Assembly (NCBI GenBank): GCA_037389465.1
Contig: JAZARR010000059.1
Span: 3,185,001-3,249,000 of the forward strand
Direction: 5' to 3'
DNA: 64,000 nt
Origin: Baylisascaris procyonis
Lineage: Eukaryota; Nematoda; Chromadorea; Rhabditida; Ascarididae
Part shown: positions 1-13,410 of the stretch, piece by piece
How the letters are laid out: every line of letters starts with the position of its first letter
Position numbering within the stretch: position 1 is the first letter of the stretch
Position numbers and translations under genes: made by a program
Notes under the pieces: model-generated
Databases searched by the model: none
The model's input: only the letters and a program-made list of their open reading frames with translations
What the model was told of the DNA's origin: nothing

Positions 1-258
1 AGAGGCGCATCGACTTCTCAGCGAGCACAGGTGGCAGCTTGAAGCGGCTATTTCTGCTTGGTTCATGCCAGCACCATGTATACCGATTGTGAGTCCAAGT
101 GCAGGTTGTGCCGCACAACGTGACTCCTCACAGCAACAACCTACGCCACAACATCACCAAGCGCTTTGCCCATGCAATACACCTGCAACGCCACCTTCGG
201 TCAGTGAGGCGATTCACGAATTTCAGAAGATGGAATGTCGATGCAGTTTCTTGGAAGA
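1..258 (+). CDS. UBALD/FAM100-like protein, internal or 3' exon (5' cut off by window edge)
   Basis: Reading from base 2, the frame encodes a UBA-like helix (EAHRLLSEHRWQLEAAISAWF region, bases 2-64). A Cys/Gln/His/Pro-rich linker follows, and then CNTPATPPSVSEAIHEFQKM at about bases 173-232. Vertebrate UBALD1/2 (FAM100) have the same order: a UBA-like helix with an HWQFETALSxFF core, a His-rich linker, then NTPATPPNFPDALxMF. The family binds ubiquitin-like folds by inference only and its cell role is poorly known. The first UBA helices lie upstream of the window. A donor GTACGT follows base 258 (phase 2). If it is not used, the frame runs on to a TAA at 356-358. Homology is by eye from the shared NTPATPP block and UBA helix and is strong; the exon end is less sure. 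Confidence 0.8.
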
Positions 259-945
259 GTACGTTCATCCCCTTCCTTTGATGAACTCTCCACATCGCGA
301 ATGTGCGATTATACGTCCTCTAAATGTTTCTTCAAAAACTTATAAAAAGTTATCTTAATTATTTTTTAGCAGAAATGTTATGACGCTGGTTTACTACGGT
401 ATTGATGTTATGTTGCATGAGTGACAATATCCTACAAAAGCAGAGGGGATCAAATTCATTCTTTAGTGACTATTTTTTATGTTTTCGGCGGAATTTTATA
501 TCATTGTTGTCATTATCATTATTATTAGTGTTATCAGTACTATTATTGCCTGTATTATCATTGTTATCCTCTACCACCACCATCATTATTTTATTGTTGT
601 TATTATTATTACCGCCACTGCTTTTATTATTTATTCATCTATTATCATTATCATTGTCATTAATAAAATTAATTATTCTTATTCAAATTAATTATTGCTA
701 TTCAGATTAATTATTATTATTAAACTTAATTGTTATTACTAAAATTAGCTGTTATTATTAAAGTTAATTATTACTATTAGAATTAATTATTATTATCCAA
801 TTATTATTATTAAATTATTATTAGTGATTAATCTAATCAGTTATCATAGTTATTTTATGATAATTGGTTAAATAATTATTTTATTACTATTAATCATTTC
901 TAATAAAAGATTTATCTTTGTTTATTAATATTATTTTTAATAATT

Positions 946-1138
<193 letters not shown>

Positions 1139-2163
1139 TGTTATTAGTTATTATTGTCAATTACTATTATCAGTTATTATCATTAAGTATTCGTAATAAT
1201 TACTTCACACAAATTAATTTTTTAATCAGTTTAATTAATCCATTTCAATTAAATTTGCTATTAATTTATTATTTATTTACTATGATGAATAATTAATAAT
1301 GCACGAATTGATTATTTTTCTTTCCATTTTACAAAGATATTATCCGCTCAAGGATATTACCTACTTTAATCATAAACAGCACAGCTGCATTATTATTGGA
1401 CTCATTCACGAGAGTAATGAGCATGGCCAAGCAGCCATCACAGCATAACCGTCCCATTAGTGCTATAATGTTTTCTTTTGAGTAATTTGTTCGCAATTGA
1501 TCGGCATATTTTTTAACCACAAATGTGTTTTTGGTATTTGTGTACAATAGAATTTAAGAGGTAGGAGTTTTTTTAATTTTTTTCTTCGTTATCTCATTCC
1601 ATGCAGCTATAGAATCATTTATTAGCCATGACGACAACAAGGAATTGAAGTTGAAATCCGCAGGCTACAGGATGAAATGTTCCAGGGGGTTCAATGAGAG
1701 TAGTTGTAAACAGTTTGTCGAAATAAGAATGTGCAGACGATTGCATATTTAAGTAATCTGGCACAGCTTAATGAATGCAAAAGAAAAAGTGCAGGTAAAC
1801 GGTAGCAATGAGAACAATTATGCAGCAGTGCAGTAAGCAGGTATTTAAAGCATCGAAAAAGTAATATATGCCGAAAACACGGTTGTGCTTGGGAGAAGTT
1901 TAGGAACGTTCGGACTTTAGATATTTTCATTAAAAATTAGGTTTCATCATATCAAGCGTCAATTTGAGGACATTTGTAAATGATCAACGATGTACGTCGA
2001 ATGTTGAATGCGCATCTGCGTTTGTGTTAACTAGTTTCACGCTTGAAGTGGATGTGAATGTTCCAGGCGCCGCTTAACTGCTAAATAAAAATGACTAATG
2101 AGAGATGTTAGAAAGTCGACATTTCTCATTCCGATCATCGCACTTATTATTTTTTATATTAAG

Positions 2164-2302
2164 CGTTGCGCTTGCAAAAGTAGCAGCTTCATGTAATATT
2201 CGAAGTGATAGAATTCACCTGAACTATGAGGATAGCTTGAATGATGTGCTGCTTAATTTATGCACTGATAATGAGATACTGAGGGATCAAAGAAAGTGCT
2301 GA
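2164..2302 (+). CDS. Candidate last exon of the UBALD-like gene
   Basis: The frame from 2164 to the TGA at 2300-2302 gives a hydrophilic tail containing SDRIHLNYEDSLNDVLLNL and ending RDQRKC. A possible acceptor (TTTTTATATTAAG) ends at 2163. It leaves one base that completes the codon opened by the phase-2 donor at 258, so the join stays in frame. An AATAAA poly(A) signal sits at 2316-2321, only 14 bases after the stop. The acceptor is weaker than the nematode TTTCAG consensus, and I know no UBALD tail like this, so it could also be the end of another transcript. RNA-seq spanning 258 to 2164 would settle it. Confidence 0.35.
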
Positions 2303-2315
2303 TAACTGAATGATC

Positions 2316-2321
2316 AATAAA
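2316..2321 (+). terminator. Poly(A) signal AATAAA
   Basis: A perfect AATAAA lies 14 bases downstream of the TGA of the candidate exon 2164-2302. It is the main support for a plus-strand transcript ending here. Confidence 0.4.
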
Positions 2322-2345
2322 CTTTAATAATATACAATTTTAAAA

Positions 2346-5300
2346 TCAGACACTTTTGATAGAGAGGCGATGGCGATATAAGCGATTTATGGATATTCTC
2401 TTCTGAACGTGTACCTTTAGAAGATTTCTATATTTTACCTGAACGCTTTCATTGTCAGTTGAGAAACAAAGAAAAGCCATGAATTGAAAGTGGAAATGAT
2501 TCCTATCACCAGTTAAAACTTCTGTAGTATTTCTTTCTCTCTCTCTCTCTCTCCCCCCCCCATTCGCTGTCTTCATCAGTGATATTTACGAAAAATGTTG
2601 TCGTCGAAGAACTTCAAAATTTGTATTTGGCGTGTCCACTTCGAATATGTCTTCATTTTTTCATAGTTGTAATTCCTCCGATACCTCCGTCATAAATCCA
2701 TCGCCGTTTCCTCCCTCTCTCGCTCCCTCATCACGCCAATTTGCCATCTTTGATGAGAATTTCGCCGCAACACACTGCTCATAGCGGTGTTTCCGATCAG
2801 TGTTCGCATCTTCGACACATCTTCGAACTGCTATCAGCTAGCTTTTAATATGCGTTGCTCTTTTACAGCACAATTTACTTTAAAAATCTTTCGCAGACTG
2901 ATTAGTAGAAGACAACTAATACTGTGGAGAGCGTGGTCCGCGTTTTTTCTTTTTAAATCTTTTTGCTGTCCCCCTGTGCACTTCCGTTTTACATTTACGT
3001 GCCAGCGCGAGTAACTGAAATTGTTAGGCGCATTTCTTCTTGCAGAAAATGCTTTTTAAAACAATGTTTCCGGTTTTCATGGTTTTAAACCCATTTAAGC
3101 GGTGAGCGATCGCTCCTATCATCTGATAAAAACCAGGTTAGCAGCTTTTCACAATAGTCGTTAATGAACGAATTGATTGCATTCGTTCTTGAGCGTCTCT
3201 ATGAGGCACTCTCACAGCTGTGCATTATTCCATATTCGTTGCAACGTGCAACATTGACAAAGCGATGTACATTTTTAGCCGCAACAAGTGAACTGATATA
3301 ATTTATTTTTTAAATTTGAGATCTATCCTTATTTGTGAGGAGTAAAGCCACCTGTGAAATTCGACCGTCGAAGCTTTCGGGCCCACCTTTTTCACCGTCG
3401 TCTAATTTGCTGTTGTCTCTTTTACCGTCTCAACAAACCTTTATTATGCTAATAGGAAACAAAGTAGTTACGTGTAGTAAGTCAATGAAAATAAGGTAGA
3501 GAATGATGATGATAGGTAACATGTTGAGAACGCAAATGTGCTCTCAATGTTTTGCAAAGCTTTTTTTGCGCTTTAGTGTTTCTTTTGCACACGAACGACT
3601 CGCCAGAATAGGTCGCCGTGTTGGCTGTTTGCTGACGAAGCAAAATTCTGTGTCTTTCTTGATCTAAAAGCTTACCGGTCACCGTTCATCGAGCTGTTGC
3701 AAAGATTTAGTCATAGACGGATGATTGATGCATGAGTTGATTAACCGAGGTATTATTCACCTTAGTCATGTGTATGAGAAGTGCACAATACGTCATTGGA
3801 GCATGTGCTAAATGTATCGCATGCACTTCATGATCCACGTCTACGCGCACGTAATTTTTGATTTTCGGAGCACGCTCGTCAGGTTATATTGCAGACACGA
3901 AGAAACAATCTCTTGTTGTAGGTTTCCTTCACCAGTACACGTCCGTATCAACATTCATGCTTCCTCAGCGCTCACTACGCCACAAATATTGCTCACAGAT
4001 TTTCCCCTCCTCGTCTGTAAATCTAATCGAAATTATGCGTGGATCTTTCACCTATGTTTTCGCGCGTTGTATTTTCTAAAGTGCCTAAATTACGTGGTGT
4101 TTGGACAATTTTTTTGTTTTGTTCTGCACAATGCCTACAATGAGCAATCAACAATTAAGTCATCTATTTATATGTAATTTAATGCGCAATCTTGTTAACG
4201 CAGGTTTGAAGACGCTCTTCAAGTTCGTTGCAAAGCGCGTTCAAAACTTAGTACTAATATGTATATGTAATTTATATAAATTTAGTACATAAACATGCAT
4301 AAGTACTGCACTTCTCGCACTGGATTGCAAATCCATGGAAGGCACGCTGTAGTTGCACACCCGAACGTCCCTCCGAGTTATATCCTGTTGTACTGTGTTT
4401 TGTTGCGCTTCATTCGCAAACTGTCGTCAGTATTCAATGTTTTTACCTGTCAAATTCTTATACCTTTCTCATGATTCAATGAATGCTATTTTTAGCCACT
4501 TTATACACATTTCTTCTCACCTTTGATGTAACTGTTTTGTACGTTTTTATATGTTTCACTTACTGTGTAACTGCTTTTATATATTTCATTTCTGCTTGTA
4601 CATCTAACTGGCGGCATAAATAATATTACGAACGCATGCACATAGAGGTTCAACTCCTGATCCCTTCTTCCTTGGCTGTACTCCCTCTCCCTTCCGTGAG
4701 CGGGTCTGTTACATTCTTTCTCATTTTTGTGATATGACCTCTTAAATCTGATTGGCTGAGTAGAATAAGCTAGTCAAATTTGTGCATATTTCAGCAAAGG
4801 CTTATCGGACGATCGTGAGAACAACTGCTTCTGCACACCTTCCGAAGCGAATACTCTATCTTGAGATCTCGAACGCTTTATGCGAAACCACTTCTCATTG
4901 TGATCTATTTTGGGCGTCGCACTCGCGCCGCTTTCCTCTCTCTTCTCTTACTCAAGGAAATAAATGTACTGGTACGCTCATAATGATCCATTACATATAT
5001 TAGTATTTTGAACGACAATCATTTCCGCGTATTTTGTGCCTAAATTTTGTTCAAATCTTCAGGCGGTATGGTTTTTGTTTTCTGTTTGATAAATTCTTGC
5101 CTGGAAATAGATGAAGTTTTGCACTACCAGAGAAAAAGTTGGTTCAGGGTCCCGTGGAACAAAGGGACGAGAAATTAGAACAGCCAAGGAAAGAACCAGC
5201 AGATCCCGTCTTTCTGCTAGCCTGGACGTAATACCTAGCCCACATAGAAGTATGCAGCCATGGGATCACTTCGTTGTACTCAGAAGATAAAAAATCACAG

Positions 5301-7097
5301 TGAAAAAGAATCGGTTTGTTCAGAAAATGAAATGATTCACCATATTGTTTGTCAAAATTCGCCTTAAAAACTTGCCGCCATTCTGCGCATGCAATTGTGA
5401 GAATAAAGATTCATCCAAACATGGAAAGGGTATAATCAAACAGCTAGCTTTGAAGCGATTCAATTACTGCGTTGCCAATTATTCCCCAAACTGTTCCTTC
5501 GAAAGAGTGATCGAAGCATCGCCAAGGCAGTCATCAAACAATGTAGCGAGCGGAGGACTCAACTTAACCCTTTAGCCGTCGAATGCAGTGAGGCATCTTT
5601 GATGAGCAACTCTCACATATCTACTTAAGAAGCAATTTTGGGACATTCTTCCGCATTGCTATAATCATTCCCACTTAGTCGAATATGCTATACGTGCCTA
5701 AATGATTGCTCACGCAAAATGCTTTGGGCACTTCTCAGTGCTGACTTTCAGTGTTTTTGAGTATGAAGCCCTAAAACGGTAATTTCTTTAGGACGAAACG
5801 GGATTCGTAAGGATTGAATAAATTGCTAACCACAACTCCATCAAAAGTTTGGTTGGATTTGCACAAACAAAAAGCCTGATCGGCCGGTTATACTATACCA
5901 GTCACTGATTGCTCTCATTAATCGGTAATCTACATTCTCACATTCCAATTGTTTTCTCAGTTCGTTCATACAAGAAAGAATGAACCAACTAATTCCATTT
6001 TCGTGCTGGATTGGACGATAAAATCCAGTGCATATGGTAATACGCTTGCGGAGAGGGGGGGGGGGGGGGAGGTTGCCTCATTATAGAAAACAACGGTGAA
6101 AAAAGTCTGCTCATTCAAACAATGCAATAGTTCACCTAGCTGCATGCCAGGATTGCACCTGGAAAGTTGTTTGATATCTGGGAAATAACTATGAACTTAT
6201 TTTCGACATTGGCACGAAGGTACTAAATAATGAAGCATTAGTTGAAAAGGATGGCTATTACAGTATTGCCGCTATCGAATTTGCCTCAGCAGTGTCCCCT
6301 TTCTCCTCGTATAAATTTCCCCTTGACCTTCACGAAGATGCTCCGCCTTCCCTACAATAACTCAATAATTCCTCACCCTTATTTTACCGTAAAAGTCGAC
6401 CGGAAAGGTTTACAAGTTAATATTTGAAACGCTGATCATATATATCTAAGCAAACGTCGAGAGATAATAAAACTATTCCAACAAACTTCGAAAAAATTCT
6501 TGGAAGGCTTATGACCGTCTCCTCTCACCGACACACAAATTGCCAGATTACGACTTCAGTAGTGTACGTTGCGTTCTGATAGGTAATCGATTACACATTT
6601 GGCCACTTACACATACCATTCATATAATTAGAGCGCATTTGATTCATAATTCTAAACAGAAAGGAGCTGAGCATTTTAACGGCTGGAAGTCTGAGTGTTG
6701 TTGCATTACTGAAACGATTCATGGACAACCTTAGTTTGCGTCCGACTTCAAAATTTTATTTTTTGGCGAAAAAGGAAAAGCCAACTTCGAATTTCATTTA
6801 CCATAATTCAGTTTGATACAACACAAGACACAAAACAAGACAGTGTGATGTAGTGCAAGAGAATGATACAATCCGCAAGATATGCAAAAAGTTATGGGAA
6901 TCGAGGATGAGACATGAGTTCATTGAAGCATTTGCTGAATGGCAATGAACGATAGTATAATTGAGCATTATTTCCGCTGGAATTTGGAGTCATTAATGCC
7001 GAATCACGCATATCATCATCGCTGATTGCCATACGGCGTTTGGCCATTAATAATTAAGTGAAGTCTTAATTAAGGAGGAATGACGCGTAAAAATAAT
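2346..7097. other. Intergenic, no gene supported
   Basis: No frame here has recognisable protein motifs or a consistent chain of splice sites. It holds a CT tract followed by a C run (2536-2561), a G15 run (6055-6069) and ordinary AT-rich sequence. Stop-free frames at 3812-4177 and 5345-5575 have no start or splice support that I can defend. Confidence 0.5.
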
Positions 7098-8522
7098 TTA
7101 CAAAACTCCGCCACTGTCGCTATGGTAACTACGAGACATTTCGTTGCTACTGTTGTTGTTGTTTTTGTGGGCGGAATAAGATCTAGCGAGCCATATGTTG
7201 AGCATCCGTTGGCGAGCATCTTCACGTAAATGTTGCGTAATTTCTTCCCTCGATGGAGAACAACGCGGACCTGAAACAACTGTTAAGCAATACTGATATC
7301 CTCAGTCTTCGAGGTGTGTTATCATAGACACCTACCATGGCACACATTTGGCAAAGAAATGTGCTGTTAAACGGTTTAACAACGAAAATTAAATCAGTCA
7401 TGAACAAACATTTCCCGCCAATTTCGGCATATTTAGCTTGCAGTGGTTCGCCTATAAAATATCACATCTCTATTTATCTGCATACATAAAAAAGGACGCT
7501 GAAAATTTGCTGCGAAATCAGATTGACATTCCTTACGCTAAAATTAGCTACCGTTAAACTTCTGATCCCATGCCTCATATAAGTTTCAAAAAATGGTTTC
7601 TTGAATCAATGGCAATACTCTTGATTCGCTGTAAATTCTGAAACCCTCAGTAGAACTATATAACACATGCGCTCATTCTGAGTGGTCTTGGCTAGAAGTT
7701 AGAGCATATGTTTTGATTTACTTTTCATCAGCGTTCACCTAAGCAGTAAGTCCCATACCCCAAGGTCAAACGCGGCTAATAAACAAATAAGTTCCCCAAG
7801 AATATTCAACAAAATTTCGTCTGAGTTTGTCATCCGTAGGGACGAATGAAAAGGCCATTTGACGAGTGAAACCCTTCAGTTATTCTAAACGCATACCACA
7901 TTTCGTAGCAGTGAACCCATCTGAAGTATAAAAGTGTCGCTGCAGCAGTAATGCGCACCGCACCGCATCACCCACATGTATTCGCAGATGTACTCTGCAC
8001 AAGGTGCAGTGCTGACACAAATACATATCGCACATCTACAATCTCACTGCCACATTAGAAAATCGTTATTGAATTCATGTGTGTTCCCTCAACTACAAAT
8101 ACCGCATTATCTGTAAAAAAAAAGTACCACTTCCTAAGAGTGAAAAAGTTAAAGATACTTCTTGAATTGAACACATCTCCCCTTAACTTGAGATAACACA
8201 ACCCCGTTTAAAAAGAAAAATCTTGAAAAAGGATCATTGTCGACTTGAAGACTCCTCTCGAAGCGCGTGGAAATAGAAGGTCTAGGTCTTCTATTCAAGT
8301 AAACGTGACCTGGACACAATAAAATCCGAAGAATAAAATAGGACTCGTTATATGCTTGAATTTCCCACCAGTCAGAACAGAAAACTGAGGGAGAAAAAAA
8401 GAAAGTAAGGAACCGATACCCCTAGGCAGTTTCTTCTTTCGTACCAGCCATTCTGTGAACGCAGCTTCGGCCATTGCTCGCCTTTCTTCAGCTTCCTTCT
8501 CTTCCTTAATCTTGGAAACGCT
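7098..8522 (-). CDS. Charged coiled-coil protein, last two exons
   Basis: Two minus-strand exons join in phase. Exon 8522-8420 follows the acceptor CTTGTCTTGCAG. It encodes SVSKIKEEKEAEERRAMAEA then AAFTEWLVRKKKLPR and ends in phase 1 at a GTATCG donor. Exon 7270-7098 follows an AACAGTTGTTTCAG acceptor and supplies the two bases needed to complete a Gly. It then encodes PRCSPSREEITQHLREDARQ, RMLNIWLARS and an Asn/Ser-rich tail, ending in TAA. The AFxxWLxxKK pattern in a Glu/Lys/Arg-rich helix recalls CCDC34/MAP9-type cytoskeletal coiled-coil proteins; that link is inference. The 5' exons lie at higher coordinates, possibly those at 11247-11203 and 14727-14625. No AATAAA was seen just past the stop. 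Confidence 0.6.
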
Positions 8523-9669
8523 CTGCAAGACAAGTTGGTGTATAACTTTTAGAAGCCTTCAGGGTTGCTATTGTGGAATTTAACGTCTTAATATCTGAAA
8601 GGACGCAATTGCTGATATTAATTGATTTTCAGAGTTTCTAAACACCACAGATGACTGAATGTGATAAAAACAACAAAATGCTTTCTATTACATCAAATCC
8701 ACCAAAAATTATTTTTTGCATAATTTTATAAGCAAACACTATAATAAAGGTTCGTCAAAAAACTTTCAGTATTATTAACCAAAAGACGATATTTCACCTG
8801 GGAGAACAATGCGGCTTTATGTGCCGCTAAATTTCAATCGCAGAGAAAAGCTAACATTGTATTTGATAGTGGGTAATGATGGCGAACGGATAATGTTATC
8901 GTAATGAAGCAATGATTGCCCTGTAAATAATTTCCTCCGAGTGGATATACTTACAAAAACAAATTATAATTCACTCGAATACAGCGTCATAATGCGATTC
9001 CTTCTCCATGAGAGGTACAACTGTCGTCTTCCATGAACAAAAAATTCACTATTCAACAAAATCAATCATTAAATAGTGCAACGACTGTGAAGGAAATCGT
9101 AAAAAGAAAACGCTGCTTACATGAGTGTGAAAAAAAGATGAATACGCGTGGAAAGCGCATCATTCTGTTTGCATGGATGGTAGTCGACGCAGCTGGTGCC
9201 TGAGGGGCGTCAATTTTGATAACTGATGGCACTGCATGAGTAGCCACATGCATAAGCATGAATTTACTTATATAACACATGTTGGCAACAATCTGCGCTT
9301 GAGAAGCCGATACCTGCCGATATTTTGACGCGAAGCAATTAGTTCCCCTCAGAAACATCGTCACTAACCGATAAAAAGTTATACATATGCACACGCGTGA
9401 TCGCTATCGGAATTTATGCAAAGATGCTGCGAAAAAACTTGATTGTAAATCCACTACAAGATTGTGGTTCCCTGCAAGATTTCTGAAGAAGTTTAGTCAA
9501 ATTCTAACAACTTGATATTCTTTCAAAGTAGATGCAGCTATCATCTATGCACGGAAATCGATAAGATTTTCAAACAACAAACTTCTAAGATCTACCAAAA
9601 CTTACTTTTTAGCAGCTTCTGCAAAATAACATCCCCACAGACTTTCGCAAACTTAATATCTGTCGTTGT

Positions 9670-10560
9670 CCAGCGGCCGGAATTTTCAGCGGTTCGCCGA
9701 TCCAATTCGGTCGGTAGTCATCGACGAATAATCGATGGCCATCGACCTTTGGGATTATGTCAGTGGTCAGCGAAATGCTCTTCCGTCAGTGGCCACCCAG
9801 AAAATATTCTACGTCAGTGTACACTTCTCCGATTTTCGGAGAATTCGGCGCCTCGCTAATTTGGTGAAAATTCGCTGATTAGCAACTGGCAAGCTGCCAA
9901 AGTCATTTTCGATAGCGTAAAATAAAATTGTGGAGCATCCTGGATCAAAACTCTCCGTATCACATGAATTCCCATGTTACGATGCCCCGATTGGTAAGAA
10001 AGCTATGAAGCCACGTTAACAAAAGTTCAGATGTCTCATCAGACAAATGGGCTGTTCCGATGGTCCTCGCTACTATACGAGAGGATGCGCTTCTACGTAG
10101 CGTTAGCCAGTGGGGACACCAGGCGCCAGCACACGACGCTGCAGGACCTAGGACAGCAGGACACATTACACAGGACATGATACATTACTGCTTCACTACA
10201 CGCACATATGTGACCTTTGGTAGTTCGGTCACTGTTCGGCTTGGCCCTCAGTCACAAAAATTCAGACAGTAAAAGCTGCTGCGCGTCTCAAGCACATAGG
10301 TGAGGGGACGCACTTACATGGCCTTAGCTAATGAAGCTGTTGCTTGAGTTTCAGCGCCACGAGGCCACAGGGCCATCTATATGGTCTCGGTGGTCTCGGT
10401 CATTATGACCGCTATACGGCAGTTCGTGCGCGCACATGGCCTCGACGAAGGGGTCGCTACACGGAGAGGGTGGAGTCTTCACCAACACATCCTCTGAGTT
10501 CGTTGCTTGGAATGAATCAAAACCTCGAAAGATCAAGATAATTTTGCAGCTGTGCGGTCT
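9670..10560. repeat. GC-rich block, probable dispersed repeat relic
   Basis: Composition differs from both flanks, and frames on both strands are short and broken. One minus-strand stretch (SELLLTWLHSFLTNRG, near 9985-10050) resembles the WIxSFLSxR motif of non-LTR reverse transcriptases but stands alone. The family is not identified. Confidence 0.3.
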
Positions 10561-11202
10561 AACTGACCAGTCAGCCTAGATATAAGCTGGCATAGTCGCC
10601 CAGGTCGTATCTCAACGAATACGTGAGTGAATGAGGCGCAATGTGGACCAATCACCTATCAGGGATCATGATATCAAGTGTGACCACCTCAAAAGACGCG
10701 AACGCAACTCAACAGCTTTGAAGAAATATGCAAATTACACTCGACCACACACGAAGCACATTTTTGCCAGGGCAAAAACTCCAAAATACATCACCAGATC
10801 GTATCCAAAAAATAAGATTTTCACCTCCTTCCCTGTAGAAGTACTGTAAATTGTAAAAGAAGATATCAGCTCTGTAGATAGAAAATGCACTGAGGGGAAC
10901 AGTTGTATGTTTGGAGTATAAAAGCGCGGTTTTTAAAATGTTTCCTTATTCTACACTTGGAATTCTGATATCTTTTGAACACTTTTGAGCAATAAAAAAT
11001 AAAATAAAAAACCGATCGGGATATAACGAAACTACAACTATAAGTAAAAAGAAACGAAGTGAATCGATCCTCTCATATTCTGTGGATGCAGTAAACAGAG
11101 TGAAAAGACCTACGAAGTGGATAGGTGCAATTAAAGCTCCTAAAGGACGCCAGATGCAATTTGGTTGCTGTATGGGTAAATAATACGAAAAGGGATGCGC
11201 AC

Positions 11203-11247
11203 CGTTTCACAAAAGTTTCAAATGTTCTCTCATCCATTCGTCGTTTG
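11203..11247 (-). CDS. Candidate small internal exon (KRRMDERTFETFVKR)
   Basis: A 45-base segment between a TTTCATGCAG acceptor and a GTGCGC donor encodes KRRMDERTFETFVK, charged and similar in style to the coiled-coil exon at 8522. Its end phase (2) does not fit exon 8522 directly. An earlier GTGAAA donor after DERTFETF would be phase 0 and would fit. Either another exon lies between, or that donor is used, or this is chance. Confidence 0.3.
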
Positions 11248-13020
11248 CTGCATGAAATCGATTGCTGCATGAAATTGACGACCCTCAGCGCTGCTATCAA
11301 GCGGTTTTAGTTTGTTCTGCAAAGCGGCATGTCACATCGGTTGCTGTATTCAATCATGAGATGAACAGCGGTGATGGGTTTCGTTAATTATGAGATCAAA
11401 TATAGTTTCGATGAAAATAAAATTTTCCAAATCCTCATCGAATTCCACAAGAACACATTCCTCTACTCAGGAAGTGCCAAAAAAATTCAAACGTCACCGA
11501 TTGAAGTCTATCGTTACCGTTAAGTTTTCCTCGTGTGTTCTCAAAATTTTGTATTATTCCTCGCAGTTATCTGAGATATGAGGAGTAATCAAGTCTCGTT
11601 TCCTAGCAATTCATTGAGAAAGTTCCTTTGCGTTCTCAAAATTGTCAAATCGAATAGGGTAACGGTTGAAGTGAATACTAAATGAATTTCACAAGCGAAA
11701 ATATCTTTGCGTATGTCCGAGCAGTAGCGGCTTTGTTTCGCACAATGATTTCTGTGGCGTTCTTAGCAACGCTAAATAGCAGAATGTTTCTCGTTTGGCA
11801 GATTGAATTGAAAGGAAACAATGACAAAAGGTACAATGAATTTTAAGAAAAAACCCTTTGGCGCGGGAAAATTTTCGATCAGAAAAAAGTCTGCTCTCAA
11901 ATAATCTCCCATCCTATTTTCCACCCTCCCTCAACCTCCCTTCCCGCTTCTTCCCTACATCTTCTAAGAGAACAAGTAATTCCTATCCCAACAATACCCC
12001 CGTTAAACTCGTCTTTCCGTAAGAAAACCCGAAAAATATGACTTGCTTTTATATACGTGAAAGGAAATGCACTGTAAACGCGTTAAGTGCTAAATTTTCT
12101 TATACAGTATTAGCAGCAGTGAGGCATATACACATTTCGTAGTGTTAATAAAGAGCTACTGTGCAACAGCGTTATTTCTCAAGTTGTTTTCAGTGAATAT
12201 GCTCGTAACTATTTACTTCACTATAGTGAATTTATTTTTATGAACGAAACATAGAGGAAAGTTTTAAGCAGAAAACAGGACATAGTTTCAGCTATCTGAT
12301 AGTTCAGAATCAAGCTGAGTGTGTTTTTATAGTGGAAAGAAGACTGAGAAAGACGGACGAGAAGAGTAACAAATCCAGAAAAGAATCCTCATAATTACTT
12401 AGATGCCAAGCGAAGATACACTGCAGGTAGTCAAATTTTTCATCTCTGGCGAATATATAAATAGTAGAAATGCTCTCAAATAATATAAGAATATGTCACT
12501 ATGCCTCATTCATTCACATAAAGATGTATTTAATTAACTTGCGCAAAACTCATTCATGAAATTATGGGTCTAGCTAAAATTTAACAATAAAATTAGAACA
12601 GACTGTGAGTACCATCAAACAAATGGAGTGCATTTAGGATGAAAGCAGGAAATTCTCAAGAACCGGGATTGAAATTCGAGCGCTGCGGACACTTAAGAAA
12701 CATCGAAAGGTTAACAATCATTTTCCGAAGACATAATGAGAATAACAATGGAGCACGTGACCAAATTATGCGGTAACGTTGGTGAAAACTTCTTAGCTAA
12801 TATTTGCTGGTTGCAACATACATGTCAACGGTGAATTTTATGGTTAAAATTGCATATCATGAAGTAAAATAAAAAAGAGCAAAAAAAGTGCCAGATTAGA
12901 ACTTTATTATATGATAGTTCTATGGAGAGTCGCCTCAAGCAGGAAAAACTTTATGAAATCGTGACGGGAATTAATACGCAATTAAGAAAAAGAACGAAAG
13001 AAATCTGACTAACATTGCTA

Positions 13021-13410
13021 CGAGGAGCTGCACTTGCCGAGCGTTTTGGCCGATTCCACGACACCGAACGTGGCGTACTGTGATTACTGAGTGCCATCGA
13101 CTGATCCAGGCGCCTCTTTCCCAGCTTGTGTCGGCCTATTCGACGACGACCGACCCGCTAGGAGGTCAAAATCGATCGACGGATGGCTTGCCGCTTAAAC
13201 GACGGATAGCTTCCAATCTTGGAGGACGTGTATCGATTCAACGACACAACACCACAATGAGCTACACGCTATTCACACAAGCCCCAATGCGAAACGCGTC
13301 CCTCAATGGCAGAATCGTTGTCAGCTAGGCAGTCATCTCGCCTAACCGCCTCATGCAACATTCGACCTAAAGTCCCTCCCCGTTCTGGGCTCATTCATGC
13401 AGCAACGCAC
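13021..13410. repeat. GC-rich block, probable dispersed repeat relic
   Basis: About 390 bases of sharply higher GC with many CGA/TCG steps, bounded by AT-rich sequence on both sides. An 82-codon frame (13080-13328, +) has no recognised motif. The abrupt composition change suggests an inserted element. Copy number in the genome would have to be measured. Confidence 0.35.

Noticed and set aside
1329..1547. Minus-strand frame containing NYSKENIIALMGRLCCDG with a GTAGGT-like donor
   Set aside because: Looks coding, but no acceptor precedes it, there is no motif, and it lies antisense in the proposed UBALD intron.
9960..10178. SFLTNR-like reverse-transcriptase motif on the minus strand
   Set aside because: A single short match with no neighbouring RT blocks; kept only as part of a repeat-like region.
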